A stretch of DNA of 64,000 nt from CAYQTO01 sp964420455 (GTDB lineage Bacteria > Sumerlaeota > Sumerlaeia > SLMS01). Below, piece by piece: positions 26,449 through 36,785 of this stretch. The position numbers were made by a program, and so were the translations under genes. The DNA is taken from positions 13,232 through 77,231 of the forward strand of contig CAYQTO010000003.1 of NCBI GenBank assembly GCA_964420455.1, given 5' to 3'. Positions within the stretch are counted from its first letter, which is position 1, and each line of letters starts with the position of its first letter. A model generated the notes under the pieces. The model saw only the letters and a program-made list of their open reading frames with translations. It was not told the origin of the DNA and made no database searches.

Positions 26449-27099
26449 CTAGTGGGGCTGGCGCTGGAGGATTGCCGACGTGTAGACGCTCGCGGATGGG
26501 TCCGAGGGATCGACGCGGCTGTCGTCAAGGTGCAGGGTGTTGGAAACGATGCGGGCCCGGCGCATGACCTGAATGCCATCGGCGTTGGTATGGAGCATGA
26601 GCAGCCCCTCGGTCACCACGCCACCCATCGGGGGCTGGTTGGCACTCTCGACGGTGCCGCGGGCGAGCACGTTGCCGGCATCGTCCACCTTGAGCATCCA
26701 CATTTCACTGGAGCGGGGCTGGCCGTCTTCGCGGCGGACGATGGTCAGGCTCTGGTGCTGACGGGTGGAGGACCAGAACTCGGCAACGATCTCTCGTTGC
26801 TCGAGGATCCTGCCCTCCGCCGAGAGGACGTGCTCGGTCCCCTTCCAGACGCCGTCCCAAGGGGCGAGTTGGGCCGCCAGTTGGTCGGACCTCATCTCGG
26901 AATCCGTCGGGTTGATGGACTGGGCGACATACAGCATGACCAGCAGGACAACGATGGCCGTGGAGATGTAATAGAGGACTCGCTGCGAAAAGCTGGTTTC
27001 GCGACGGCGGCGGAGCGCCTCGCGGCGACGCGTCAATTGAACCCCCTCGATCGAGGAGTCGAGGTAGTCTTCGAAACTGACCGAGCTTTCTCGGGTCAT
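26449..27099 (-). CDS. Single-pass membrane protein of unknown function
   Basis: A 216-residue protein with a basic cytoplasmic N-terminal region (QLTRRREALRRRRETSF) and one membrane helix (about residues 41-60). The extracytoplasmic domain of about 150 residues is strand-rich and includes WDGVWKGTEHVLSAEGRILE and RQHQSLTIVRREDGQPRSSE. The pattern resembles a small lipocalin-like or DUF1579-type barrel, though not clearly. The ATG at 27099 has AGAGGA before it. It is divergent from the oligopeptide transporter and upstream of purH by 83 bases. Confidence 0.65.
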   Translation of the reverse strand: MTRESSVSFEDYLDSSIEGVQLTRRREALRRRRETSFSQRVLYYISTAIVVLLVMLYVAQSINPTDSEMRSDQLAAQLAPWDGVWKGTEHVLSAEGRILEQREIVAEFWSSTRQHQSLTIVRREDGQPRSSEMWMLKVDDAGNVLARGTVESANQPPMGGVVTEGLLMLHTNADGIQVMRRARIVSNTLHLDDSRVDPSDPSASVYTSAILQRQPH

Positions 27100-27391
27100 T
27101 CGGTCCTCTCCGCTGGAGACACGGCTGAAATCTTGAGGATGGCGCATTGGAGATTGCCGTGAGGCGGGAGTGAAGCGAAAAATCGCCGATCTTGATCCCG
27201 TTGCGGTCCGATGGGGGGCTGTTGCAGAAGAGCCGGGCCAAAACTCGGGGAGAATCCTGCCCACAGGGCCACGGGGCCTACTTCTGGAAAGTATAGCCCG
27301 GCATCCTGATTCCGGCAAGAAAAACGCATCGCCGCAGACTTGGGAGCAGCCCCTCCGCCTGCACACCTTCCTTCCACAAGGGAAACACTTC
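27100..27391. other. Divergent intergenic region before oppA
   Basis: 292 bases between two divergent genes. No gene seen. It must hold the promoters of the membrane protein (minus) and the oligopeptide transporter (plus), but no convincing -35/-10 pair was recognised. Confidence 0.5.
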
Positions 27392-29503
27392 ATGGATAAA
27401 CGTCTCCTGCCACTTTTCCTGGCGCTTGTGCTGCCGGGAGCCGTGCCGGCCGCCAATCCGGCGACGGAGTTCCTGCCCCAGGTGGTCGTCGATGCCTTCA
27501 ATCCGGACGTGGACGACGCCGGCAGGGCGGCCGCCACACCGACTATCGGTGGCAAGCTGCGCATCCGGACGCCGGCCGACTACGCCACGCTCAATGCGAT
27601 CACCGTCCTTGGCCAGCCCGAACGCGTCATCATCAACCACCTGAGCGACTCGCTCGTGGACCAGGATCGCGAGACGCTCGAGTATTATGGGGAAATGGCC
27701 TGGATGTGGACGGAGGCGGACCTCGTGAAACGCCGCGACGGCGAGGCGCGCGAGGGCCGCATCGTTGCCAAGGATGACGACTCGCTCGCTTTTGTTCCCG
27801 GGGCCCGCATCGTTACGACCAACAATAACCCGTATCACGTGGCCGAAGTGAACGAGGCGGAGGGATACGTGGTTCTCGCGGAGCGATACGGCGGCGAACG
27901 GATCGAAGGCGAGGTGACAATCCTCGATCATACGGTCCGCATCGACGAGGGAAAGGGAGCCGGAGCCCGCGAACGGACAGAAACGATCCCCTCCGGCGAG
28001 CTGGACGTCTATACGTATACCATGGGCAACTTCAACGAGGAGCGCCCCTTTGCGAAGCGCCAGGTGGCCTACGAGTTTTTCCTTCGACCCGGGGCGACCT
28101 GGTCCGATGGCCAGCCCTTCACGCCGGAGGACGTGAAGTTCAGCTACGAGACGATCATGAATCCGGCCGTGGAGGCCGCCCACCTGAGGGCAATCTTCCA
28201 GGATGTGGAGCTGTGCGAGGTGGACGCTGAGAGGAACTCCGTTCGCTTTCGCTACAAGACCACCTATTTCCAGGCCCTCGGGATTCTCGGTGGGGTGAAC
28301 GGGAGCAGCTACTTTATCCCCCGGCACGTCTTCCAGCCCGAGCGCTTTGGCGGCGACGAGCAGGCCTTTGGCGAATCCTTCAACGACCACCAGTTTGGCG
28401 AGAACCCCGTCTATACGGGACCCTATGTGCTCGATTCATGGGAGCGGGGCGACACGCTCACGATCCGGAGGAACGAGGCCTATTGGAAGAACACCCTGCC
28501 GGAGGGGGCCATCCCACGATGGCGCAAGGGCCAGCCCTACCTGGACGAAATCAGTTGGGTGCTCTATCGCGAGGCGGCGGCCGTGCTGAGCGACCTCGAG
28601 TCCGATAACCTCGATGTGGACTTCGACGTGGAGCCGGCCACATGGGCCCAGGAGCGCACAAACTCGGAACGCTTCCTCGAGGGGATGATCCGCGCGGACA
28701 AGGTCGGGTACCTCTACACCTACATCGGGTGGAACATGGAGAATCCGCTCTTTGAGGACGTGAACGTCCGTCGCGCGCTGGCAATGCTGATTCCCCGGGA
28801 GGAGATCGCCCGCGACGTGCACGAGGGGGTCGCCTTCCCTGTCGATGGCCCGTTCTACTTCCAGGGGCCTGGGTACGACAAGTCCGTGGAGCCGATCCGT
28901 TATGACCCGACCTCCGCGCGCCGTCTGCTCATGAGGTCCGGATGGCTGGACCGCGATCGCGACGGCGTCCTGGAAAAGCGCATAAACGGCGAACTCGTGC
29001 CCTTCGAATTCTCCTACTCCATCCACAACGCCCGCGACTACCACCAGAAGATCGCCGACATCGTGAAGGAAAACGTCGAACAGGTGGGCATCCGCATGAA
29101 CATCAACAAATCCGACTGGACGATCTTCTCCGAGTCGATCCGCGACAAGAACTTCGACGCCGTCCGCTTCGCCTGGGGGGCGCCGCTCGAGCCCGACCCC
29201 TTCATGGTCTGGCACAGCTCGCAGGCGGAGGATAAGGGGAACAATTTCGTCAGTTACCGGAACGACCGGGTGGACGAGTTGTGCGTCCTCATCCGCGAGG
29301 AACTGGACCCGGCAAAGCGTTGGGAAATGGCCCGCGAGGCCCATCGCCTCATCCACGAGGACCAGCCCTACTGCTTTCTGTTCGGGTTCCGGGAGAACTT
29401 CTTCATCGACCGCGGACTCCGCGGCATCCGCCTCTACCCCGATACGTATACACACGACCTGGCGGAGTGGTACTGGAAGGAAATCCCGGAGAATCGGCTC
29501 TAG
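27392..29503 (+). CDS. Oligopeptide ABC transporter, substrate-binding protein
   Basis: Exported solute receptor of the family 5 (OppA/DppA) type. The 703-residue protein has a signal peptide (MDKRLLPLFLALVLPGAVPA). The family core is present: RQVAYEFFLRPGATWSDGQP, FTPEDVKFSYETIMNP, then TGPYVLDSWERGDTLTIRRN and NVRRALAMLIPREEIARDV. OppA proteins are usually 530-610 residues. The additional 100 or so residues lie before the core (about 45-200), a region with a hinge-like beta domain (KRRDGEAREGRIVAKDDD). Two copies of GTCTATACG encode Val-Tyr-Thr (28007, 28409). The permease genes follow directly. Confidence 0.92.
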   Translation: MDKRLLPLFLALVLPGAVPAANPATEFLPQVVVDAFNPDVDDAGRAAATPTIGGKLRIRTPADYATLNAITVLGQPERVIINHLSDSLVDQDRETLEYYGEMAWMWTEADLVKRRDGEAREGRIVAKDDDSLAFVPGARIVTTNNNPYHVAEVNEAEGYVVLAERYGGERIEGEVTILDHTVRIDEGKGAGARERTETIPSGELDVYTYTMGNFNEERPFAKRQVAYEFFLRPGATWSDGQPFTPEDVKFSYETIMNPAVEAAHLRAIFQDVELCEVDAERNSVRFRYKTTYFQALGILGGVNGSSYFIPRHVFQPERFGGDEQAFGESFNDHQFGENPVYTGPYVLDSWERGDTLTIRRNEAYWKNTLPEGAIPRWRKGQPYLDEISWVLYREAAAVLSDLESDNLDVDFDVEPATWAQERTNSERFLEGMIRADKVGYLYTYIGWNMENPLFEDVNVRRALAMLIPREEIARDVHEGVAFPVDGPFYFQGPGYDKSVEPIRYDPTSARRLLMRSGWLDRDRDGVLEKRINGELVPFEFSYSIHNARDYHQKIADIVKENVEQVGIRMNINKSDWTIFSESIRDKNFDAVRFAWGAPLEPDPFMVWHSSQAEDKGNNFVSYRNDRVDELCVLIREELDPAKRWEMAREAHRLIHEDQPYCFLFGFRENFFIDRGLRGIRLYPDTYTHDLAEWYWKEIPENRL

Positions 29504-29520
29504 GCGGGGCGTCCGCACAC

Positions 29521-31149
29521 GTGTTCCCGTACGTCCTCAAGCGGCTGTTCCTGCTGGTGGTGACGCTGTTCGGCATCACCGTGCTGACGTTCGCGCTGAC
29601 GCGGCTGACGCCCGGCGATCCGGCGTCGATCCGCGTCGCCTCGGCCCAGGGCTCGCAGGCTGTTGGCGGTTATGACAACCTGGTAGAGTTGAACAGGCGC
29701 AACCTCGGGCTCGACAAGCCCCTCGTTCTCAACCTCCGCTTCGAGGACCGCGTGTATACGGCGCACCGGCACCTCGATGATTTCCTCCGTCGTGAAGAGT
29801 TCTGGCGCGATGCGGCGGAGCGTGAGCTGCGCCGAATGTCGACGATCGCGCTCGAGCCCGCGCTGGACCGTCTCGCGACCCTTCGGCAGGAGGCCGGGGG
29901 GCAGCCGACGGAGGAGCAGGCGGAGGCGATGCGCCGGCTGGTGGACCTGATGCCGCGGATCGCGGGCGAGCGGGTGGACGCCATGCCGCACGACCCGGCG
30001 GCGGCCGCCGCGTTCTGGTCGGACTGGTACGCGGCGAACGGGGAACGCTTTGCGGAACCCGTCGTGCGGGAGGCGGTGAATGCCTACCTCGACGAGGGGG
30101 GCGACGAGGCGTTTTCCGCGGTCCGCCGTGCAGGAGGATTCGCCGTGCCGTATCTGGTGGCCCAGCTGGACACGCCCGATCACACCCGGTTGCGACGTAT
30201 CAACCGCGCCCTCGAAGCGCAGACCGGTTTCACTTTCCTCGCCAACGAGGAGGCGTTCGACGAAATGCGCGGCGAGATCGTGGCCCGCTGGCAAAGCTGG
30301 TGGCGGCGCGAATCTATCTCCTACCTCGAGTTCTCGCCCGCCGGTCATGCGATCAACATGATCGCCAATACGCAGTTCGGCCTTTGGAGCCGCCAGGCGT
30401 TGACCTTCGACTTCGGGGATTCCTACGCGAAGCGTCGCCCTGTCACCGCGATGATTGCCGAGGCCTTGCCGGTCTCCGCCCTCCTTTCCGGCCTGTCGAT
30501 TCTCCTGAGCTACCTCATTGCGATTCCCATCGGCGTCTTTTCCGCCGTGAAGCGCCACTCGCCCGCGGACCGCCTGCTGACGGTGATCCTCTTTGCGCTG
30601 TATTCGCTGCCGAGCTTCTGGGTCGCGGGGATGCTCCTGCTCACGACCACCGGGCCACCGTTCCTCGATCTGTTTCCCACGCGTGGCCTCGTGTCGCAGG
30701 GCGAGCCCCTCCATGGAAGCATCCTGCTCGACCGCCTCTGGCATCTCGTCCTGCCGGTGTTTTGTCTGAGCTATACAAGCCTTGCCTTCATCTCGCGCCA
30801 GATGCGCACGGCCATGCTCGAGACGATCAACGAGGACTTCATCCGCACGGCCCGGGCGAAGGGCCTCCCCCCCTGGATCGTCGTGTGGAAGCACGCCCTG
30901 CGGAATTCGCTGCTTCCGATTTTGACGATCAGCGCCGGGCTCCTTCCCGAGCTCATCGCCGGCGCCATCATCATCGAATCGATCTTCAGCATTCCCGGCA
31001 TGGGCACGCTGACCTTCGAAGCGATCGTCAACCGCGACTACCCGGTCATCAACGCCGTGCTCTTCTTTAGCGCGTTCCTGACGCTTTTGGGCATTCTCCT
31101 GGTCGACCTTTCGTACGCGATGGCGGATCCAAGGATCACCTATTCGTGA
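29521..31149 (+). CDS. Oligopeptide ABC transporter permease, OppB type, with a large insert
   Basis: Inner-membrane permease. It starts with the family N-terminus MFPYVLKRLFLLVVTLFGIT and TRLTPGDPAS. A long hydrophilic insert follows, roughly residues 55-275, rich in Arg/Glu/Ala. Then come the normal permease helices, with SLSILLSYLIAIPIGVFSAV and the EAA loop RTARAKGLPPWIVVWKHALR. OppB proteins are usually 305-340 residues; this one is 542, the extra part facing the periplasm after the first helix. It starts at GTG 29521, 17 bases past oppA, and overlaps the next gene by four bases. Confidence 0.9.
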   Translation: MFPYVLKRLFLLVVTLFGITVLTFALTRLTPGDPASIRVASAQGSQAVGGYDNLVELNRRNLGLDKPLVLNLRFEDRVYTAHRHLDDFLRREEFWRDAAERELRRMSTIALEPALDRLATLRQEAGGQPTEEQAEAMRRLVDLMPRIAGERVDAMPHDPAAAAAFWSDWYAANGERFAEPVVREAVNAYLDEGGDEAFSAVRRAGGFAVPYLVAQLDTPDHTRLRRINRALEAQTGFTFLANEEAFDEMRGEIVARWQSWWRRESISYLEFSPAGHAINMIANTQFGLWSRQALTFDFGDSYAKRRPVTAMIAEALPVSALLSGLSILLSYLIAIPIGVFSAVKRHSPADRLLTVILFALYSLPSFWVAGMLLLTTTGPPFLDLFPTRGLVSQGEPLHGSILLDRLWHLVLPVFCLSYTSLAFISRQMRTAMLETINEDFIRTARAKGLPPWIVVWKHALRNSLLPILTISAGLLPELIAGAIIIESIFSIPGMGTLTFEAIVNRDYPVINAVLFFSAFLTLLGILLVDLSYAMADPRITYS

Positions 31150-32630
31150 GCGCGGCGACACCAGTGGCAGAGTCCGGCCCCTCGCCCCGCTCCCTGTCCT
31201 ACGGGGAGCGTGTGCGCCGGGAATTACTGGCGAACCGCCTCGCGATGGTGGGTCTGTCCGTCGTGGTGCTGGTAACCTTCGTCGCGGTGCTCTGCCCGCT
31301 CCTCGCGAATCAGCGCCCCCTTTACGTGCGCGCTGTCTTTATAGACGACTACTACAGCTCGCTGGCGATCTGTCTCGAGCAGGTGACGCTCGCGATGGAG
31401 GAACCGCTCCCCGAAGGGGTGACGGAGGACGATCTGGCGGAGGACTTTGCGCTGCACCTCGGGGAGCTGCGGCATCACCTTGGTGAGGAGCACGCCGCCA
31501 CTCTCGATCGCGCGGAGGTTGATTTTTCCGTGGCGCTGGCCGGCGGGGATGATCAGGCGGCGGGGGAGGCGCTGGTGGCGCTCGAATCATTGTTCGAGGC
31601 CGAGCCGGGACCCGTCACCCGGTATCCGGCGTTCCGGGCGCTCACCACGGCGGAGGTCTATACGCTTTTCGCTGCGCCGCTTCTTCTGGTCACGCTGCTG
31701 GTTCGCTTCGGATCATGGACGGTGCGACTTGTGGTCGCACTGGTTGTCGCCGGGGTGGCGACGGCGGGCGTGCGGACCGTTTATCCGGAGGTCCAGGACA
31801 CCCGTCCCTATCGCGATATCCTCTCGTCGCCCGGGTTCGAAGAAGCGGGTGGCGTGGCGGTCCGCACACCGATCCCCTACGGCGAAAATGAGAACATCAT
31901 CGAGGATGCGCGCCAGGCGCCTACCTGGATGCTCCCTCCGGAGGATCGCCTGGCAGGCCGCTACCACTGGCTGGGCACGGATACGAACGGGCGCGACGTG
32001 TTGGCGCGGATGGTCTACGGAGCCCGCGTTTCCATGCTCATCGGCATCGTGGCCGTCGCGATCTATACGCTCATTGGAATCGTGGTCGGTGCCATTGCGG
32101 GGTACTTTGGGGGGTGGACAGACATTCTTGTCTCGCGCGTGATCGAGGTGGTCATCTGCTTCCCACCCCTGCTGCTGATTCTCGCTGTTCAGGTTTTCCT
32201 TCCCCGGTCGCTCTTTAACATCGTGCTGGCGCTGGCGGCCTTGTGGTGGACGGGTATCGCCCGCCTCCAACGCGCCGAGTTCCTGCGCCTGGTCAATCGG
32301 GACTATGTGATGGCCGTGCGCGCACTGGGGGGATCCAACGCGCGCATCATCTTCCTTCACATCCTGCCGAATGGCCTGGGGCCGATCCTCGTCATGGTCA
32401 GCTTTGGCATCGCGGGCTCGATCCTGGTCGAGAGCGGCCTGAGTTTCCTTGGCTTTGGCGTGCCCCAGCCGATGGCCAGCTGGGGCGATCTGCTCAATAA
32501 TGGCCGCAACGATTACCAGGGCCTCTGGTGGCTGACGATCTTTCCCGGGTTGGCGATCTTTCTGACGGTCACGTGTTTCAACCTGATCGGCGAGGGGATC
32601 CGCGATGCCCTCGATCCCCGCGGCGAGTAA
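31146..32630 (+). CDS. Oligopeptide ABC transporter permease, OppC type, with a large insert
   Basis: Second permease of the transporter, 494 residues versus about 300 in typical OppC. The first membrane helix (about 33-52) is followed by a long acidic periplasmic stretch, then by two extra hydrophobic segments (about 175-210). The canonical part begins at YHWLGTDTNGRDVLARMVYG, and includes the EAA loop YVMAVRALGGSNARIIFLHI and SGLSFLGFGVPQPMASWGDL near the C-terminus. The GTG start overlaps the oppB stop (GTGA). A matching OppF-type ATPase is 25 kb away (57295); no OppD is seen. Confidence 0.9.
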   Translation: MSAATPVAESGPSPRSLSYGERVRRELLANRLAMVGLSVVVLVTFVAVLCPLLANQRPLYVRAVFIDDYYSSLAICLEQVTLAMEEPLPEGVTEDDLAEDFALHLGELRHHLGEEHAATLDRAEVDFSVALAGGDDQAAGEALVALESLFEAEPGPVTRYPAFRALTTAEVYTLFAAPLLLVTLLVRFGSWTVRLVVALVVAGVATAGVRTVYPEVQDTRPYRDILSSPGFEEAGGVAVRTPIPYGENENIIEDARQAPTWMLPPEDRLAGRYHWLGTDTNGRDVLARMVYGARVSMLIGIVAVAIYTLIGIVVGAIAGYFGGWTDILVSRVIEVVICFPPLLLILAVQVFLPRSLFNIVLALAALWWTGIARLQRAEFLRLVNRDYVMAVRALGGSNARIIFLHILPNGLGPILVMVSFGIAGSILVESGLSFLGFGVPQPMASWGDLLNNGRNDYQGLWWLTIFPGLAIFLTVTCFNLIGEGIRDALDPRGE

Positions 32631-33095
32631 TCATTTCTCGCCGGGTTCCATCCACTTCTTGAAGAGGAAGGCATCGATCGACAGGCGCCCGGGGCCGACA
32701 AACAGAAACGCTAGGAATGGGAAGAAGTACAGCGCCGCCAGTTCCCAGCCCACCGTATAGCCACCCGCTCCGTTGGGCACGACGAGAAACCCGTCGCCAC
32801 CGGTGACATGATACATCATGGCGACGAACATGGTGCCGGTGAGCGCGGCCGCGGTGAGCGGCGTAAGGAGGCCAAGGGCGAATAGGATCCCCCCGAAGAA
32901 CTCGGAGTAGACGGCCCCGGCAGCGAGGAAATACGGCACCCCGATGCCTTCGGCAAAGCCGCCAATGTTGCCGAGTTTGCCATAGCCATGGAAGGCGATG
33001 CCGACTCCAAGAAAGACGCGCGCGGCGAGGAGCCCGACGCTCGCACGCCAGGAGGGATTGGGGGCGAAGATCAGGCGCAGGATCATGTCGTTCAT
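32631..33095 (-). CDS. DoxX family membrane protein
   Basis: A 154-residue protein with four membrane helices. It contains SVGLLAARVFLGVGIAFHGY and GKLGNIGGFAEGIGVPYFLA, then AVYSEFFGGILFALGLLTPL, the classic DoxX pattern. DoxX-like proteins are linked to quinol oxidase function or redox stress, but many have no assigned role. It is immediately convergent with the oppC gene (one base between stop codons). The next gene upstream on the same strand lies 56 bases away. Confidence 0.85.
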   Translation of the reverse strand: MNDMILRLIFAPNPSWRASVGLLAARVFLGVGIAFHGYGKLGNIGGFAEGIGVPYFLAAGAVYSEFFGGILFALGLLTPLTAAALTGTMFVAMMYHVTGGDGFLVVPNGAGGYTVGWELAALYFFPFLAFLFVGPGRLSIDAFLFKKWMEPGEK

Positions 33096-33151
33096 GATGG
33101 TTTGGCTCCGTGCGGAAGTTGCCCCCGGCTGGAGCAACAGCGTTGCCAGTT

Positions 33152-33460
33152 TCATTGACCAGGGCGTGGGGCATTCTCCCGGCCGACCCACCAGCCCAAC
33201 ACCGCCCCAATTACGACCGTTGTCATGAAGAGCAGCGCAACGGTTAGAAGGCTGTCGAAACCGAAGGTCTCGATGAGGAGTGCCTGAAGGAACCAGGCGC
33301 CAAGTGCCAACGGACCGGCCACAGCCAGGGCGATCGCCAACCGCCGAGGGACCATCCCCGGTCGCACCCGGTGCAGGAGCCAGGCGGAAGGAGGGAGGAG
33401 ACACGCCGCGGCGATCAGCGCGAGGCGGATCGTCGCCGGATTGGAGAGCAGTTCCGTCAC
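33152..33460 (-). CDS. Small three-helix membrane protein, unknown
   Basis: A 102-residue hydrophobic protein with three predicted membrane helices (for example IRLALIAAACLLPPSAWLLH and LLTVALLFMTTVVIGAVLGW). It starts at GTG 33460, overlapping the stop of the gene before it by four bases. The tight coupling with the neighbouring small membrane protein suggests a two-subunit complex. No family is recognised. Confidence 0.6.
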   Translation of the reverse strand: MTELLSNPATIRLALIAAACLLPPSAWLLHRVRPGMVPRRLAIALAVAGPLALGAWFLQALLIETFGFDSLLTVALLFMTTVVIGAVLGWWVGRENAPRPGQ

Positions 33461-33822
33461 GGGCAGTCCGAGTCGTCCACGGTGGCGCCGGCGGCACGTG
33501 CGGCTCTTATCCGCTCCTGGCAGGCTTCGCGCCGTGCCTGCACCTGGCACGCCCGCCAGGTCCACGCCACGAGGCGCTGGACCCCCACGCGCAACAGGAA
33601 CGACACCACGAGAATCCCGATCGCAGGATACAGCAGTGCCCGCATGGGCGTGTCCGGGCTCCCCCAGATCGAATAGGACCAGCCCAGCAGCAGCACCGCG
33701 GCCACGAGGTTGAGGAACCGGCAAAGCGCAAAGGTGATCCCAATCGCGAGCGACCGGCGGTTGACGATCTTCGCAATTTCACAGGGGGTGAGAACCTGCG
33801 ATGCGGTGCGCGAGATGCTCAT
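33457..33822 (-). CDS. Small membrane protein, unknown
   Basis: A 121-residue protein with two membrane helices (about residues 35-52 and 64-82), a cytoplasmic N-terminus (ASQVLTPCEIAKIVNRRSLA) and a basic, Cys-containing C-terminal tail (RRAC and DDSDCP). It overlaps both alr upstream and the three-helix protein downstream by four bases, so all are co-translated with zwf and alr. No family is recognised. Confidence 0.6.
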   Translation of the reverse strand: MSISRTASQVLTPCEIAKIVNRRSLAIGITFALCRFLNLVAAVLLLGWSYSIWGSPDTPMRALLYPAIGILVVSFLLRVGVQRLVAWTWRACQVQARREACQERIRAARAAGATVDDSDCP

Positions 33823-34969
33823 GACGACTCCGTATAGACGCGGGGAACTCGGGGCGTCAGGCCACAGACGAGCTCGTAGGGAATGGTCCCCGCGACGGTT
33901 GCGGCCTCCTCGAGGGAGAGGAACTCGTCTCCCTGTCGACCGTAAAGGACGACCTCGTCGCCGACCTCGGCCTCCGGGACCCCGGAAAGGTCGACCATGA
34001 ACTGGTCCATGCAGACGCGGCCCCGAACGGGGACCCGGCGGCCGCGGACAAGCACCTCCGCCTTGTTGGACATCGCCACCATGTAGCCATCGCCGTAGCC
34101 GGCAGGCACGATGCCGATGCGCCGGCGGGTGGGCACCGCATAGAGGCGGGCATAGGAGATGGTGTCGCCAGGCTCGAGGGTCTTGACCGCCGCGAGGCGG
34201 GACCGCAGGGAGAGGGCCTGACGGAGCTCGCCGGCGAGCGCGAGTTCTCCCGCGGGTTCGATGCCGTAGATCATGATTCCCGGCCGGACGAGCGTATAGA
34301 CGGCGCGGGGATGGCGCATGACGGCGCCGGAGTTGGCGGCATGGGGCCGTGCGTCGGGAAAGGCCTTTTGGGCGAAAGCAAGTGCCTTTTCGAAGCGGTC
34401 GATCTGAAGGTTCGTAAACTCCCGGTCGGAATCAGAAGTTCCATCGGCAACGGCGAAATGGGTCCAGATTCCCTCGATGGCGTCGGAGGCATGGGCGGCG
34501 TCCTCCAGCCAGCGGTGATCGTCGAAGCGGAAGCCGTCGCGGCTGATGCCGGTGTCATACTGGGGGTGCAGGCGTGGCCGGCGGTTGTGGTGGTGGGCCG
34601 TGCGGAGGTGCTCGTGGAGGAGTTCGCGGGAGCCCACGCTGACGGCGATGTCCGCGGCCTGGAGGGCCTCGGCCTCCGTGGCGAGCGTGGGCGCCATGAC
34701 GAGGATGGGCACATCGCGAAAGCCCTCGGTCTGGCGCAGACAAAGGGCCTCGTCGGCGGTTGCCACGCCAAGCTGGGTGGCGCCGGCCTCGAGGGCCGCA
34801 CGCGCCACGGGGATCATGCCGTGACCGTAGCCGTCGGACTTTACGACGGCCATGACTTCCGCGCCGGCCGCCATGCGCGCCGCCAACCGGATGTTGTGGC
34901 GGACCGCGCCGAGGTCGACCACCGCAACGGTGGGGCGCGAGCCCACCCGCTGGTCCGTCGGGATTGTCG

Positions 34970-34985
<16 letters not shown>
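33819..34985 (-). CDS. alr: Alanine racemase
   Basis: PLP enzyme that makes D-alanine for peptidoglycan. Its 388 residues match the family. The PLP lysine is in EVMAVVKSDGYGHG near the N-terminus. The catalytic tyrosine region reads ISYARLYAVPTRRRIGIVPA followed by GYGDGY, and the substrate-binding RVCMDQFMVDLS is present. ATG at 34985 overlaps the zwf stop by 16 bases. Together with dacB, mreCD-rodA and the small membrane proteins, the window holds several wall genes. Two GTCTATACG words are in frame (33831, 34293). Confidence 0.95.
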
Positions 34986-36502
<1,517 letters not shown>

Positions 36503-36785
36503 GAAGCATCCTTGCAGTCAGGTGGGCGGCATCGCGCTCAGGAGTAAACCGCCCCGCCCTCCCCGAGATGCAACCGGGGAATGGAGCCCCAGCCGCTCCC
36601 CATTCCTCCACCTCCGGGTATCCGGGTAGATCATCACCGTTGGCGACCCGCGAAGGATGAAGGGGGGACTCTCTCTGCCCCTTCCCCGCCCTCCGGCTTG
36701 ACATGCCATGCCGAGCGACGGAATCTACCCTCCATGGCGGCCCGGGGAATGTCTGTTCAACTCCGGCCGGGAAGGGACTCAAGGC
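36503..36785. other. Divergent intergenic region between zwf and pilC
   Basis: 283 bases without a gene. A TTGACA at 36698-36703 could be a -35 for pilC, but the -10 at 17-base spacing (GAATCT) is poor. Confidence 0.45.
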
